Shown piece by piece: positions 22,720 to 33,498 of a stretch of 64,000 bases of DNA. Each line of letters opens with the position of its first letter. The stretch's first letter is position 1. The translations under genes were made by a program, and so were the position numbers. A model generated the notes under the pieces. That model made no database searches. It was given only the letters and a program-made list of their open reading frames with translations, and was not told the origin of the DNA. This stretch comes from Hansfordia pulvinata (taxonomy: Eukaryota > Ascomycota > Sordariomycetes > Xylariales): contig BJKQ01000013.1 of the NCBI GenBank assembly GCA_006538405.1, positions 1 to 64,000 of the forward strand. The letters are read 5' to 3'.

Positions 22720-23839
22720 TTAACGATAGCCTCGGCCGCCACGTCCCGGGGGCCCGAAGATGCGCCGGCTGTGACTCGGACTGCGACGTCTGTTGTTGTT
22801 GTTGTCACCGTAGCCATGACCCTTATTCTCACGATGTCGTGGCGGTGAAAGCGATGGTGAGCCGCGAAGGGCAGAGGGGCTCCGAGCCCGGCGAACGGGC
22901 GAGCGGGAGCGAGATGGGGAACGCGACACGGACCGAGGCCGATAGGTATTCGCGTCGCCGCGATTGAATCTCGAAGGGCCGTTGCCGCCGAAACCGCCGG
23001 GCGCGCCGTGTCTTGGTCCCCTTCCGCCCTGTCTTCTCTGGCCACGAGGGCCCGGGGGAGGCTGTCTGGGGTCGATGTTGGCACCGCGGCTCGCAGTCGG
23101 TGGAGCGGGGGAGAATTTGCGACGCGGAAACACTATGGAGACATTGATGATGGCTCCGTCAAGCTGCGCCTCGTGCATGCTTGCGATGGCGGCCTCGGCG
23201 TCGGCCTCGTGGGCGAACAGGATGTAGGCTGTCCCGCGATTGTGGTTGTCTGTTATGGAGGCAGAGGGTCAGCGGTCGAGAAACGGGCGCAGACAAAGGC
23301 ATGCAGATAAGGAAAAGAGTGAGCCAACGCTTACATTGTCGGTTCATAGGCAAGTCGAGGTCTCGTATGGGGCCGTAGTGGCCGAAAATCTCGCGTAAGT
23401 GGTCTTCATTGATAGCCTTGGTGAGCTTCTCAACGACGATCTTGGTGCCGCCTTTGAGTGGGCTCTCGCTGCGGCCACGGCCTCTGCCAGCGGGTGCGCG
23501 TGGGGGCCCGCGTCCGCGACCAGGACTCCTGCCATTGTTGGGGCTCCGACCGCGGTTGCGTGGGCGGCTGGGGCTGCGACTGCGACTAGGCGACCTGCTC
23601 GGCGGCCTGGAGCGGCTCCGGCTGCGATAGCCGCGGTTTCTGGGGGCGGAGGGAGACCTCGAGCGCGACCTTGAGCGCGAGTATGATCGTGGACGCCGGC
23701 TGCGAGGGGGCGTGGGAGAGGCCGAATATCGTGACTGCGGCGTCTGAGAGCGCGATGCGGGGCGGCCTCTGCTGGTGTCGAACGAGGCACCAGCGTCGCG
23801 ACCGCGACCTCGGGGCGATGCCGACCGGTCGAGGTCCAT
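22720..23839 (-). CDS. RNPS1-like SR protein with RRM
   Basis: Two exons (23335-23839, 22720-23249) around an 85-bp intron give 344 aa. The N-terminal 150 residues are RS-dipeptide rich (SRSRSRSRSPS-type runs). A single RRM follows at about residues 140-220 (KIVVEKLTKAINEDHLREIF as RNP2 region, RGTAYILFA as RNP1). The C-terminus is Arg/Gly/Ser-rich. RNPS1-type proteins bind spliced mRNA as part of the exon-junction/ASAP complex in the nucleus. The ATG at 23839 (MDLDRSASP) is chosen because the frame upstream to 23962 is Pro/Ser-rich leader-like sequence and contains a G13 run. Housekeeping, and probably unrelated to its neighbours. Confidence 0.85.
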
Positions 23840-24591
23840 GGCAAGTGATAGCGACGCGAGGGAATACGGCGACGGGGCAGACCGGCGGGAGGGGGGGGGG
23901 GGGTTATCCTGGGGTTGACGTGCGAGGGTTGATGGGCGGATTGATGGGGTGAGGCGATGCACGGGTGGCGACGATGAAGAGAAAAGCTGAGATGTCAGTA
24001 CTGCGCGCGACGCGGCGGCACTGGTCGGCGCAACAATGACGTCGGGCAGTAGGGTCAGTGGGTAGGCGCGCTACACGTCGGTTGGGCTAAGCCCTCCAGT
24101 CGGAACCTTTGGAAGGCACTGCCTGGAGGTTCGCGTCAACCGGAGAGCCAAACCAGCCCACGACCTCGTACCGGGAGTAAGGTTCCGCGCTGAGAAGGTA
24201 CCCACTACCTTGATGATGTGCCTTAACCCCAATGCAGCTCATGTACCTGAAACATGTAGAGGATTAACTTGGTCCGTCTTCACCAGGAACACGCGACTCG
24301 AGTCCTTTCAGGTGCCAACATTGAAGTCTGACTGGACCCTCCCGTTCTTTAAGCAGCGGGAATTGCAGAGTTCCGGGAGTACATCGCATCATCGGCTTTA
24401 CTCGCGCAGATTGATGACTATCACGAATCCCCGGCACCTGCGATGAGGCGGAGACTGGGAGCGGATGCTCTTCACCCAGCGCTCGTTTTGCGAACGGCAC
24501 GCTGTTCTCGATGGAATGAATAGGTACCTAGTAGCAATTGCATTATCGTGATACCCTCCTCACGCCGGATCGACCCCGGAATCGACTTCCC
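23840..24591. other. 5' region of SR gene and 3' region of permease gene
   Basis: Contains a 13-base G run at 23891-23903 and otherwise unremarkable sequence. No gene seen. Confidence 0.5.
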
Positions 24592-26344
24592 CTAGTACAC
24601 ATATCGAAAGTTGGGGTTTTCGCGATCTGTCAAATCCTCAAAGGCATGTACCATGCTCTCGTCGGCCGCCTCTGATACTCCCGCCGCTGCCAGCTCGTCG
24701 CGCTTCTTGTTCTCATGCCAAAGATACCAGCGGAAATAGACAATGACGAGAACCAGAAGCCCGTAGCAGCCCAGGTGGGTTGCAAACGCGATCATGTACT
24801 TGGGTGCATCCCAGGCTAGAAACACCTGAGGGCCTGCGCGGGAGGGGGAAAAGTCAGCACGATAGGTTCAAGTTCGGGCGGACGGGGAAACCCGAGGCAG
24901 GCAAACAGAGAAACTCACCAATCGCGTTGCCAACGGCCCAGAAGACAAAGTTTGTCGCGACGACCACCGACTTCTTGGTTGCGCCACCAACGTTGCGCGA
25001 CATGAGCGACAATCCCAGCGTCTGCGCGACCCAGAAGGACATGGTGATGTAGTAGCTGATGAGCAGGCCAATATGCTGGGCGTACGTCTCGTTGGGCACC
25101 GTCATCAGCAGAATGGTGCCCACGAACGACAGAGACAGGAAGCCCAGCATAGTCAGCAGATTCTGGTTCCACTGGCGGAGCAGCCACAGCGAAATGAACA
25201 TGATGAGGATGATGTATGCTCCGAGAACCATGGACAACAGCTGTGTCTGCAGTGTGGAGAACTTGAGCGAGCCGGAGATGATGAGGTTGGCAAAGTTGCC
25301 CAGGCCGCTCGTGGGCAGCGTCGTTGTGAACTGGATCGCCGCATAGCACCATGTCTGCGGGTCGGTCATCGCGTCCCAGACCTGCTCCTTCTTGAACTTC
25401 CTGTTCTGCAGACCCGTCTGGTTCTCTCGCACCCGCTCGACCATGAGGTGTTTATCCTCCTCGCTGAAGCACTTGGCTCTCATGGGCGAGTCGGGCATCC
25501 ACCAAACGACAAACAGCGCAAACAGGACCGAGATGATGCCATACGACATGAACAGCCACTGCCACGATTTGAGCGGGCCCGTCTCGATGAGTGAGAAGCA
25601 GTACGCCAGCAACCCGCCCACAATCTGCTGCATGCCGTTCATCATGTACCAGTAGGTCACCCTCGCGTTCTGCTCCTCACGCTTGTACCACATGGCCGAC
25701 AGGACGACAAAGGCCGGCTGGCAAGCAGACTCAAAGAGACCCAGCAAGGTTCGGACCGCGACCAGCCCAGCAAAGGTGGTGCAGGCCGCGTGGCATGCAA
25801 GGACGGTTCCCCAAGCGAAGATTGAGAATCTGGGCCATGTTATCAGTCGAGTGAGGCGCGCGAAAAGAACCGGCAAGGTCGACTTACCCGAGGTATTTGG
25901 CGACGGGCACTCTAGCAATCAAATAGTTCTGGGCGGTGTCAGTGTCAACGAATCTTTCGGGTCTGGGCCGGCCCCGTCTCTCCTCACTCTTCACTCTGTA
26001 CTGACCTGCGGATATTCTACGATGAGAATGGTTATGTAGATACAGGTGGTGAGCCAACTGTACTGCTGCGTCACTTTGCCAGCACCGTCGACCATGCCCG
26101 TATCCTTGGGCAGGCCCATGATGGACGCAAAAGACATGGTGCCCTTATCGAGCGACTGCAGGAAGTATGTCGCGATCATGACAACCAAGACGCGCTTGTC
26201 AATCATCTTGCGCAGTCGTGTGTTCTCCTCGGGGGAGATATGAATGCGCGCCGCCGAGGTATACTTGGCAACCTCGTCGTCGATGCGGCTGGTGTCGGCA
26301 TTTGTCGCCTTGGCCGTCTCGATCTCGTCGAACCCGGGGCTCAT
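24592..26344 (-). CDS. MFS permease, Dal5-like family (second copy)
   Basis: Four exons: 26006-26344, 25888-25928, 24919-25829 and 24592-24833. Introns are 77, 58 and 85 bp. Spliced length is 510 aa from the ATG at 26344. The same open frame continues upstream without an ATG, so an extra 5' exon is possible. Typical features are YFLQSLDKGTMSFAS (TM1), VEYPQ joined to NYLIARVPVAKYLG (TM2-3), RTLLGLFESACQPAF, MNGMQQIVGGLLAY, DPQTWCYA, GGATKKSVVVATNFV and GNAIGPQVF, with the family C-terminus ENPNFRYVY. It is divergent from the GH105 gene (1.65 kb between starts), suggesting a shared sugar-uptake role. The substrate is unknown. Confidence 0.87.
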
Positions 26345-28001
26345 CGGCCGCTCTTTGTCGATGGACGTCGTGCGGGCCTTGGAGGTTTGGTCCTGGCGGA
26401 TCGCCGCTTGCTGCACAGCATCGGGGTCGGATGCGTTCTGGGCGGCATCTTGTTGGTTTCGTCCCTGTGGAGGAGCAGTGGGAATGCAATGGTAGCAGGG
26501 AGTTTGAATCTTGAGTGATGGAGTGCAGGCACTGGCTCAAGATCCAGCGGCATGGGAACAGGTAGGGGGCTGGCTACTCGACTTGATATATATACACTAC
26601 TGAGACGCAAGGAGCTGCCGATTCCCAGGCGGTCAGACTTCCATCTGACCAAGTAGGGCTGGCGTCGTAACCACAGCCCTCGCCGCTTGTTCGATACGGA
26701 CATCGCGTCGTCTCAGTAGAGGCCGACCTCGTGGGTGCCCTGCTGCCCCGGGCCTCAGCAGCCACACTACTGGCCGGGGGGGCCATGACCAAAGAGGACC
26801 CCGATATGAGAGGCTTGATTCTTCGCCCATGCGGCCTTGGGCTGGAGGCTATCATCAGCTCGTGGTCCAACCGGGGTCAGGCCTAGTGGCATCCATCTGG
26901 AGCCCAGCGCTCGGCCAGAATCCGGGGTGCGGGGGAGATGGGTATGGGGTCGGCTCCAGGTTTCCGGGGCGCCGTCTAAGGCTGGTTAGACCGCAAGCCA
27001 TCCATGGAGTGCTTCCGTTGTCTTCAGTCCCCTGCATCCAGGCAATACCCTGAGTCAGTCGCGAGCTCGGGCGCGAACGTGCAGTCGGGGCGCGATCAGC
27101 CGAAGCTCGCTCCGTGGCACACAAACGGTTTTTCCGCCAATCAGACCTCTGCCTGTCGCGGGTGCACTCGTTCCCCTGCCCCTGACCACGGGCATTCGCT
27201 TCGCTCGCCCACGGGCATTCGCCTCGCTCGGCACGAATGCCTGGCATCCCGCCAGCGCCGCGCACAACGTCGGCTCGATTGCCCACTTCGGCGTCAGCCT
27301 CGCAAGTGTTGCTGCGGAGCGTGTTTGCTTTCGGGTGTGGGTTCCTGGAAGGGTGTGTCACGGGGTCCCACGCGGGATTCGAGTAGCTGCTTGCTGCCAA
27401 ATGCCGGCTGACTTGCTCAGCTAGACGCCAAGCCTCGCAATTCTTGCCAACACATGGACGTGCCTTCGGCTCCAGGCCCCCGAGCGCGACTGTCACGAGG
27501 CTCAGCGCGGGCTTTTTCAGCTGTCGGAAGATGGCTAGGAGTACTCCTCGAAGGGCTCGCGAGAGTTGCAGATCCCCATGTGAGTCTTCGGCTGCAGAAT
27601 GCAACGCGGCGCTGGGCTGTCGCGAGGACCAATGTGGGTTCGGAGACGTGCGTCCCTTGCCACGGATTGGACCCGCCACGTAGGCGCGATCGACGACCCA
27701 GAGTTATTAGCTACGCTGTCGGGGCACTTGCCCCGAAGCCCGGCGCGGGGGCTGGGCAACAACGGGGCTGCGCGATGCGGAGGGGTTGCGGGCCGTTGGA
27801 TTCTATCACATCGCGAAGCTCAAAAAAGCGGATGGATTTTGCTACTTGGAGCTGTCCTTATAAGTCAATGCCGGCCAGTCCCAAGGACGATGCGAGACAT
27901 GAATGCAGGTGAAGATCATCTAGGCCATCCGAATTATCACTCTTTCTTTCCGACCCTCCATCCATTTCTTACACTACCAACACCGCCATCATTCTTTCAA
28001 C
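26345..28001. other. Divergent intergenic region, permease / GH105
   Basis: GC-rich. A long minus-strand frame (26855-27679) has Arg/Pro/Ser-biased composition with no domain and is treated as a shadow. A 22-bp near-repeat, CACGGGCATTCGC plus YTCGCTCG, occurs twice at about 27186-27231. Likely shared promoter. Confidence 0.5.
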
Positions 28002-29119
28002 ATGCCCGCCGTGGCTCACGGGGTCAAGGCGAGCGATGTCCACGCCAAGATCCAGCTTCTCATTGACGGCCTTGTCAACATCAAAGACGAGTCGGGCCAG
28101 TACAACGTCACGACGGAGGATGGCAGAGTCATCGACACCAAGGGCTGGAATGACTGGGAGTGGACACACGGCATAGGCCTCAACGGACTGTGGGCCTACT
28201 ACGAGCTCACGGGCGACGAGAAGTACCTGAAAATCATCGAGGATTGGTTCGCGAATCGTTTCGCCGCGGGGGCACCACCAAGAACATCAACACGATGGCT
28301 GTCTTCCTGTCTCTGGCGTACGTGTACGAAAAGACCGGGAACCAGACGTATCTGCCCTGGCTTGACAGCTGGGCCGAGTGGGCCTACCATGACCTCGAGC
28401 GGACGAAGTACGGCGGCATGCAGCACATCACATACCTAGAGGTCAACGACCAAGAGCTCTGGGACGACACGTTGATGATGACGGTCCTGCCTCTCGCCAA
28501 GATCGGCAAGCTGCTCAATCGCCCTCACTATGTCGAAGAGGCCAAGAAGCAGTTCCTGATTCACATCAAGTATCTGTGCGACGTCAAGACGGGCTTGTTC
28601 TACCACGGCTGGACGTTCAAGGATGGCGGGCACAACTTTGCCGGCGCTTTCTGGGGCCGCGGCAACTCGTGGGTGACTATGGCCATTCCTGAGTTTGTGG
28701 AGTTGCTGGACCTCGAGGCCAACGACCCCATCCGGAGGCACCTTTTGGAGACGTTCGACGCCCAGTGCGAGGCGCTTGTGCCCGCCCAGCGAGAGTCTGG
28801 ACTGTGGAGTACCTTGATTGACGAGACGGTGGAGCAAGGCTCCTATCCAGAGGCCAGCGCGACGGCTGGATTTGCCTATGGTATGCTCAAGGCGCAGAGG
28901 AAGAAGTACACCCGCGCGGACTATGACGAGGCGGCGGTCAAGGCGGTCAAGGCCATCTTGGACAACGTTGACAGCAATGGCGAACTCCTGAACACGTCGT
29001 TTGGCACTCCCATGGGTCACACCAAGCAGTTTTACAAGGATATTCCCCTCACGAGTATGCCATACGGACAGGCCATGGCGGTGATGGCGTTGGTCGAGTT
29101 CCTCAGACGGTTCATCTGA
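28002..29119 (+). CDS. GH105 unsaturated rhamnogalacturonyl hydrolase, one frameshift
   Basis: The YteR/YesR family removes the unsaturated galacturonyl residue from rhamnogalacturonan oligomers made by pectin lyases. The sequence shows WEWTHGIGLNGLWAYYELTG near the N-terminus, then NINTMAVFLSLAYVYE, WDDTLMMTVLPLAKIG (with the family's catalytic Asp region), FYHGWTFKDGG, FWGRGNSWVTMAI, EASATAGFAYGM, and a C-terminus ending VEFLRRFI. No signal peptide, so probably cytosolic. The frame shifts after NRFAAG at the G5 run 28268-28272. One more G gives GGTTKNINT, the family consensus, and a 372-aa intronless protein, which is the usual length. So a sequencing error or a recent lesion. The neighbouring divergent MFS permease may import the oligomer. 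Confidence 0.85.
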
Positions 29120-29434
29120 TGTTTGAATATCCTGCTTCACAAATAGATGGCTTGACTGGTGCAAATAATACATCTCTCTCTTGGGCTTCACGAAGTCGCC
29201 GGGCCAAGGACTGCTGGGCCTTGCAATGATCCGCTGCATATTGCCCTCCCTTCCGACGGTGACCCTGATTGATTAGCGAGAATCCTACGTAGAACACGAC
29301 TCCACAAAAATCGCTTATGGATTGAGTTTTTAGGTTGGCGGCCTGTATCGAATCAACGCCGAGAAATAGTAAAACCCCGAAAGCTGCGGACCATCTCAAA
29401 CGTGGGGTAGGGCAAAAGATGAAGCATGTTGTGA

Positions 29435-29508
29435 TGATTTCGCCCGGACTTGAACCGGAGACCTTCAGTGTGTTAGACTGACGTGATAACCAACTACACC
29501 ACGAAACC
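29435..29508 (-). tRNA. tRNA-Val (anticodon AAC)
   Basis: The minus strand folds as a full cloverleaf. The acceptor stem GGTTTCG pairs with CGAAATC, followed by discriminator A. The D arm contains TAGTTGGTTA, the anticodon stem-loop is TCAGT-CTAACAC-ACTGA with anticodon AAC, and the T arm is TCCGG-TTCAAGT-CCGGG. It has no intron and closely matches fungal tRNA-Val(AAC). Confidence 0.96.
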
Positions 29509-30114
29509 AATGTGTTACTATGAAAGAGGTTATCTTATCAAAATCTATATTTACTTAACATGCGCCCCTTACGCCCCCCCAACTTGTTCGTCGAGTACGT
29601 TGTCGACCCCACTGCGTGACGCTGTCTTCTCGAGCTTCAGTCCAGCTCAAATTCGAGAGAATAGAAGTGCGCGTAATAGAAACTCTCTTCCCTCATTTGA
29701 TTGCCTTCGGTATTCGCGTCAGAACGAATGCACTGATTGAATTGAATATGATGAACGAAAAGGGCGGAACCCCCAATATCTTGGCTAACCGCGATTGCCT
29801 TACCCGATTGTTGCTGCGCCCGCTCCAACAATTCAATGAAGCCCGGGCATGCAACGATGCACACATGGTGTTATCCTGTCTCTGTATCCACGGAAACAAA
29901 CTTGCAAACAAAACACTAAAGCGCGGTCTGAAATAACTCGACACAGGTTTAGGGGCTCGCCGCCTATTCCTGGTCTACAGCCGACAACTCAGTTTTCAAC
30001 AGTGTGAAAAGGAGAGGTAAGATCGCAGGGCCTGCTGGGCCTATTTCAGGTAATGACTCCTTCCGAGAAACATGCTGATTATACTAGTCAAGGAGCTATC
30101 ATAAACATGACAGA
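29509..30114. other. Spacer beside tRNA, possible retroelement debris
   Basis: AT-richer than its flanks, with a C-rich patch at 29566-29580. Minus-strand frame 29637-29864 has fairly natural composition but no recognised domain. tRNA-flanking insertion of LTR elements is common in fungi, but I see no paired LTRs. Confidence 0.3.
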
Positions 30115-30924
30115 ATGCCGCCCTTGATTTACAATCTGGACGACCCATCCATGTGCTTGGGCCTTCCCTCACAGCCAGAACAGTCCAACATGGCCATCGA
30201 ATGCGAGTTCAGGAGCATCCACTGGAAGCACCCTTTCGCGGACAAAGTTGATCTCCGAGTCTGTGGAACCATCATCACCGAGACACCGCACAGACTGGAA
30301 GCTCACCTCGAGATTGGCAACCCAAGAAACCTCCTGTGGCTGAAGCAGGCCTGGGTGTCCAAATACGTACCAGAAGGAACGCCGTGTTTGTTGAGCATGC
30401 GCATCGTCGAGCTCCTCCACTGCTGCATTGTCAAGATGCAGGTGGCTGAGAGCTCGGGTACATTCGGCCGTCAATCCACGGGTGACGAGGCAGCGACAGA
30501 ATGCAATGAGATCACGGCGGAGATTATGACGCGCGACGAGGACCCTTCAGAAGGGCCCAATGGTCGCCAGATCAGCGATTCGGGGGACTTCTGCAGCGAA
30601 AGTGGGCTGAGCATCACTTCCTCTGGTACTGTTTCTCCTGCACGTTCGAGCCTCGACGGCGACGACGCTCACGACCACAAGGCAACCAACAGAGTGACAT
30701 GGGCCCAGGTGGCTGCCGAGGGATATGCTACAAACACTCCATACGAGGGAAGCCGAGCGAAACAGATTGCCGACACATCGAGCTCACCGGACACACACTG
30801 CGCGCTGAATCTGAACGACGCTGCACTGCGAGCCCAAACCCCCGCAGCCCAGGATGAGAGCAGTCACGGGCTCAAGGGAGATGCACGGGGTATGAGCTGG
30901 GCAGAAGTTGCGGCTTTCCGCTGA
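30115..30924 (+). CDS. Hypothetical protein with repeated WA[QE]VA motif (269 aa)
   Basis: Intronless frame of 269 aa. The first 120 residues are globular in composition (IHWKHPFADKVDLRVCG, MRIVELLHCCIVKM). The remainder is acidic, Ser/Thr-rich and probably disordered. Two copies of a short motif occur: VTWAQVAAEG near residue 200 and MSWAEVAAF at the very C-terminus. No signal peptide or membrane segment. I do not recognise the family. The repeated motif could be a linear interaction element. Confidence 0.55.
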   Translation: MPPLIYNLDDPSMCLGLPSQPEQSNMAIECEFRSIHWKHPFADKVDLRVCGTIITETPHRLEAHLEIGNPRNLLWLKQAWVSKYVPEGTPCLLSMRIVELLHCCIVKMQVAESSGTFGRQSTGDEAATECNEITAEIMTRDEDPSEGPNGRQISDSGDFCSESGLSITSSGTVSPARSSLDGDDAHDHKATNRVTWAQVAAEGYATNTPYEGSRAKQIADTSSSPDTHCALNLNDAALRAQTPAAQDESSHGLKGDARGMSWAEVAAFR

Positions 30925-32138
30925 AAGCCGGCGGTTGGTATGCGCGAAGGTATTGGGAGCCCTCACATGCTCTTGGAGACATATGATGTAGGAGATAATC
31001 GGTGGGGGAACGACAGGGATAAATCCGGGAGGTAGTTATCGAGACACGGAACCTCTGCCGATCCAACCAGAACATTAGGAGCCCATGGGCGCGTTGCGGC
31101 ATTTGCTGAAAGTTGCGCGGGGCAGCCTGACCACATGTACTCGAGTGTATGTTATTTGGGGCGGGTCAATTGAGACGATCGTTACCATCGCAGGATCGCT
31201 GCAGACTGGCCGCTGCAGAGGCTGAAGGCTCACAAAGGCTGGACGCTTGAGGCTGTGGCGATGTCTCCGACTTATATTTCGCTGGGCTTGCAGGCTTGAC
31301 CCAACACGCCTGGAGCCTTGTGAAAGCCCTGAACTCAGGGTCTTGACCTTTGTGTCAGTGGGTAATCGGAGCGGAGGTCATCGGCTACATGTACCGGGCT
31401 GTAGGTTCGGGGTGCGACCACATCCTGTAAAGCGGTACACCTGCTACCTGCCCCTCCATTCAATGCCGTTGAGTTGACAGCGCGATTACCCCGCCATCCG
31501 AGTTAGGCGGTACAGCCCTGGAGGTGCTCGCACACATTTTCTACCCCAGTGCACCCGAACCTTGGTCAGTACTTCGGGTGGCTGGTTTACGTCTGGTAGT
31601 TACCGCGGTGGCCACGTAAACGATGAGTGAATGGATATACCCGTGCCGCAAGTATTTGATCCAGCCATGGTGTGCACCGGTCATGTGCAATGCGGCCTCA
31701 AAAACCAAGCAGAACCGCTCCATGGAAAGACACCTGTACATGATGCAGGCCACGGCATCTGCCATCAATTCCATCGGGAGCCGGCCGTAATCGCTGTCCC
31801 GGTTGATGCCGAACGGGTGGCGCCGGCTCAAGCCCAGTGGGTTGAACCGGGTACTCCCTACGGTACTCACTACCAGAAGATACTTTGGCGAAGTCGCCGC
31901 AAACCAGGCCCCGCCATTGAACTCCTCGACTTGGCGAGTTCACCAGTGCCGGATGCGATCAAACAGGTCTTCCACCAATCTAGGTAGCTTCAACGAGCCA
32001 CCAACACTCAGCCCTTCCAGACACGAGTCCGTGCGACCATTCATCACTTGTCGTCGAAGAGGCCGTCCCGTCCGTCCCCTGCGCTCTCCCTTGGTTTGCG
32101 CCCGTCATCTTGTTCCTGAGCGCCGACAACATCCCGCC
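30925..32138. other. Intergenic region upstream of QPRT
   Basis: No supported gene. The frame of the QPRT coding sequence is open upstream to 31803, but that extension lacks family similarity and is treated as 5' leader. Confidence 0.5.
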
Positions 32139-33117
32139 ATGACGCCCAGGGACCAGCCCATCTGCCATGGCTCCCTCGAGCATCTCCTTCCGCCGAGCTG
32201 GAAGACCCAGATAACCTCTTGGCTCGACGAGGACACCCCCTCGTACGACTATGCCGGCTTCGTCGTCGGCGACCACCCCCGCACGGCCACGCTCTGGGGC
32301 AAAAGCGCAGGCATCATAGCCGGTGTCCCTTTCTTTACCGAGATCTTCAAGCAGTGCGGCTGCACGGTCGAGTGGCACGCGGCCGAAGGCAGTTACATTG
32401 ACCGCCCCAAAGACGGCTCCGGCAAGACAAAGGTTGCCACCGTCAGCGGGCCAGCGCGCGGCCTGCTTCTTGCGGAGCGCGTGGGCTTGAACCTCCTGGC
32501 GCGCTGCTCCGGCATCGCGACGGTGAGCCGCAATCTTCTCTTGAGTCTGCGGAGCGCTGGATACCAAGGCATCCTGGCCGGCACGCGCAAGACGACGCCC
32601 GGCTTCCGCCTCATCGAGAAGTATGGCATGCTGGTGGGCGGCGCCGATCCCCACAGGATGGACCTGAGCAGCATGATTATGCTGAAGGACAACCACATCT
32701 GGAGTCGCGGCAGCATCACGGACGCCGTGACTTCGGCCAAGATGGTCGGTGGCTTCGCTCTGAAGGTCGAGGTCGAGGTCCAGTCTGAAGAAGAGGCCGA
32801 TGAGGCCATAACTGCCGGGGCTGATGTCATCATGCTTGACAACTTCACGGGCGACGGCGTCAAGGCGGCTGCCAAGAGCTTGCGGGCCAAGTGGACAGGT
32901 AAACACCACTTCCTGCTCGAAGTCAGTGGGGGCCTGCGAGAAGACAACGTCTTTGACTACGCCAACAACGGTACGTCCGCATGCCTTGCGACAACCCTTC
33001 TCAAGCCACTGACCGCATTCCACAGATATCGACATTATATCAACGAGCTCGATCCATCAAGGGACACCAACAGTCGACTTCTCGCTCAAGATCGAACAAG
33101 ACCACCAAACTTCGTGA
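32139..33117 (+). CDS. Nicotinate-nucleotide pyrophosphorylase (quinolinate phosphoribosyltransferase)
   Basis: Converts quinolinate and PRPP to nicotinate mononucleotide, the entry of the kynurenine route into NAD (yeast BNA6, bacterial nadC). Two exons (32139-32970, 33026-33117) with a 55-bp intron give 307 aa, the usual length. Visible family signatures: [32 protein letters not shown] (phosphoribosyl/quinolinate-binding Arg and Lys), the MLKDNHI active-site loop, [23 protein letters not shown] and [12 protein letters not shown] at the C-terminus after the splice. The start ATG at 32139 gives the family N-terminus ([10 protein letters not shown]). Convergent with the FMO gene. Intact frame, so a functional enzyme is likely. 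Confidence 0.95.
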
Positions 33118-33498
33118 TGGCCAGAGAGAAAGTAGCGTGATTTGATCGTGGATGAACCGAGTATTACGGCCTGCGAGCCGGCAGAGGGCGCAAGCAGCTA
33201 GACCGATCTTACAGTATTTCAAGGTACACGGCCGTCACAATTCCACTCCGTATACTGACGAATCGCCGATGCATCACTCACACTCGGTCTCCGTTGAATT
33301 AAGGTTCTCCACCCTTGTATTAAATGGTTTTGTTGACAATAAATCAGTATCGCAAGTGTGCTCCTCGCTTGATAGGCTCACCCAGGCACAGAAAATGGGA
33401 GGGGATCGGCCCAGTCCCCCCAGTCAATATACAAGGAAATGTACAATAAAGTGGGCGTCGGTAGTGAGTGAACACTCGGCATAGTCCCATGAACCAGC

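Noticed and set aside
26855..27679. 274-aa minus-strand open frame
   Set aside because: Shadow-like composition in the GC-rich divergent promoter region. No signal peptide, domain or conserved motif.
29509..30114. Possible LTR retroelement remnant beside the tRNA
   Set aside because: The position next to a tRNA and the C-rich patch are suggestive, but no paired LTRs, primer-binding site or pol motif could be seen.
31980..33035. 351-aa minus-strand frame
   Set aside because: Exactly antisense to the QPRT coding exon, whose motifs are unmistakable on the plus strand.
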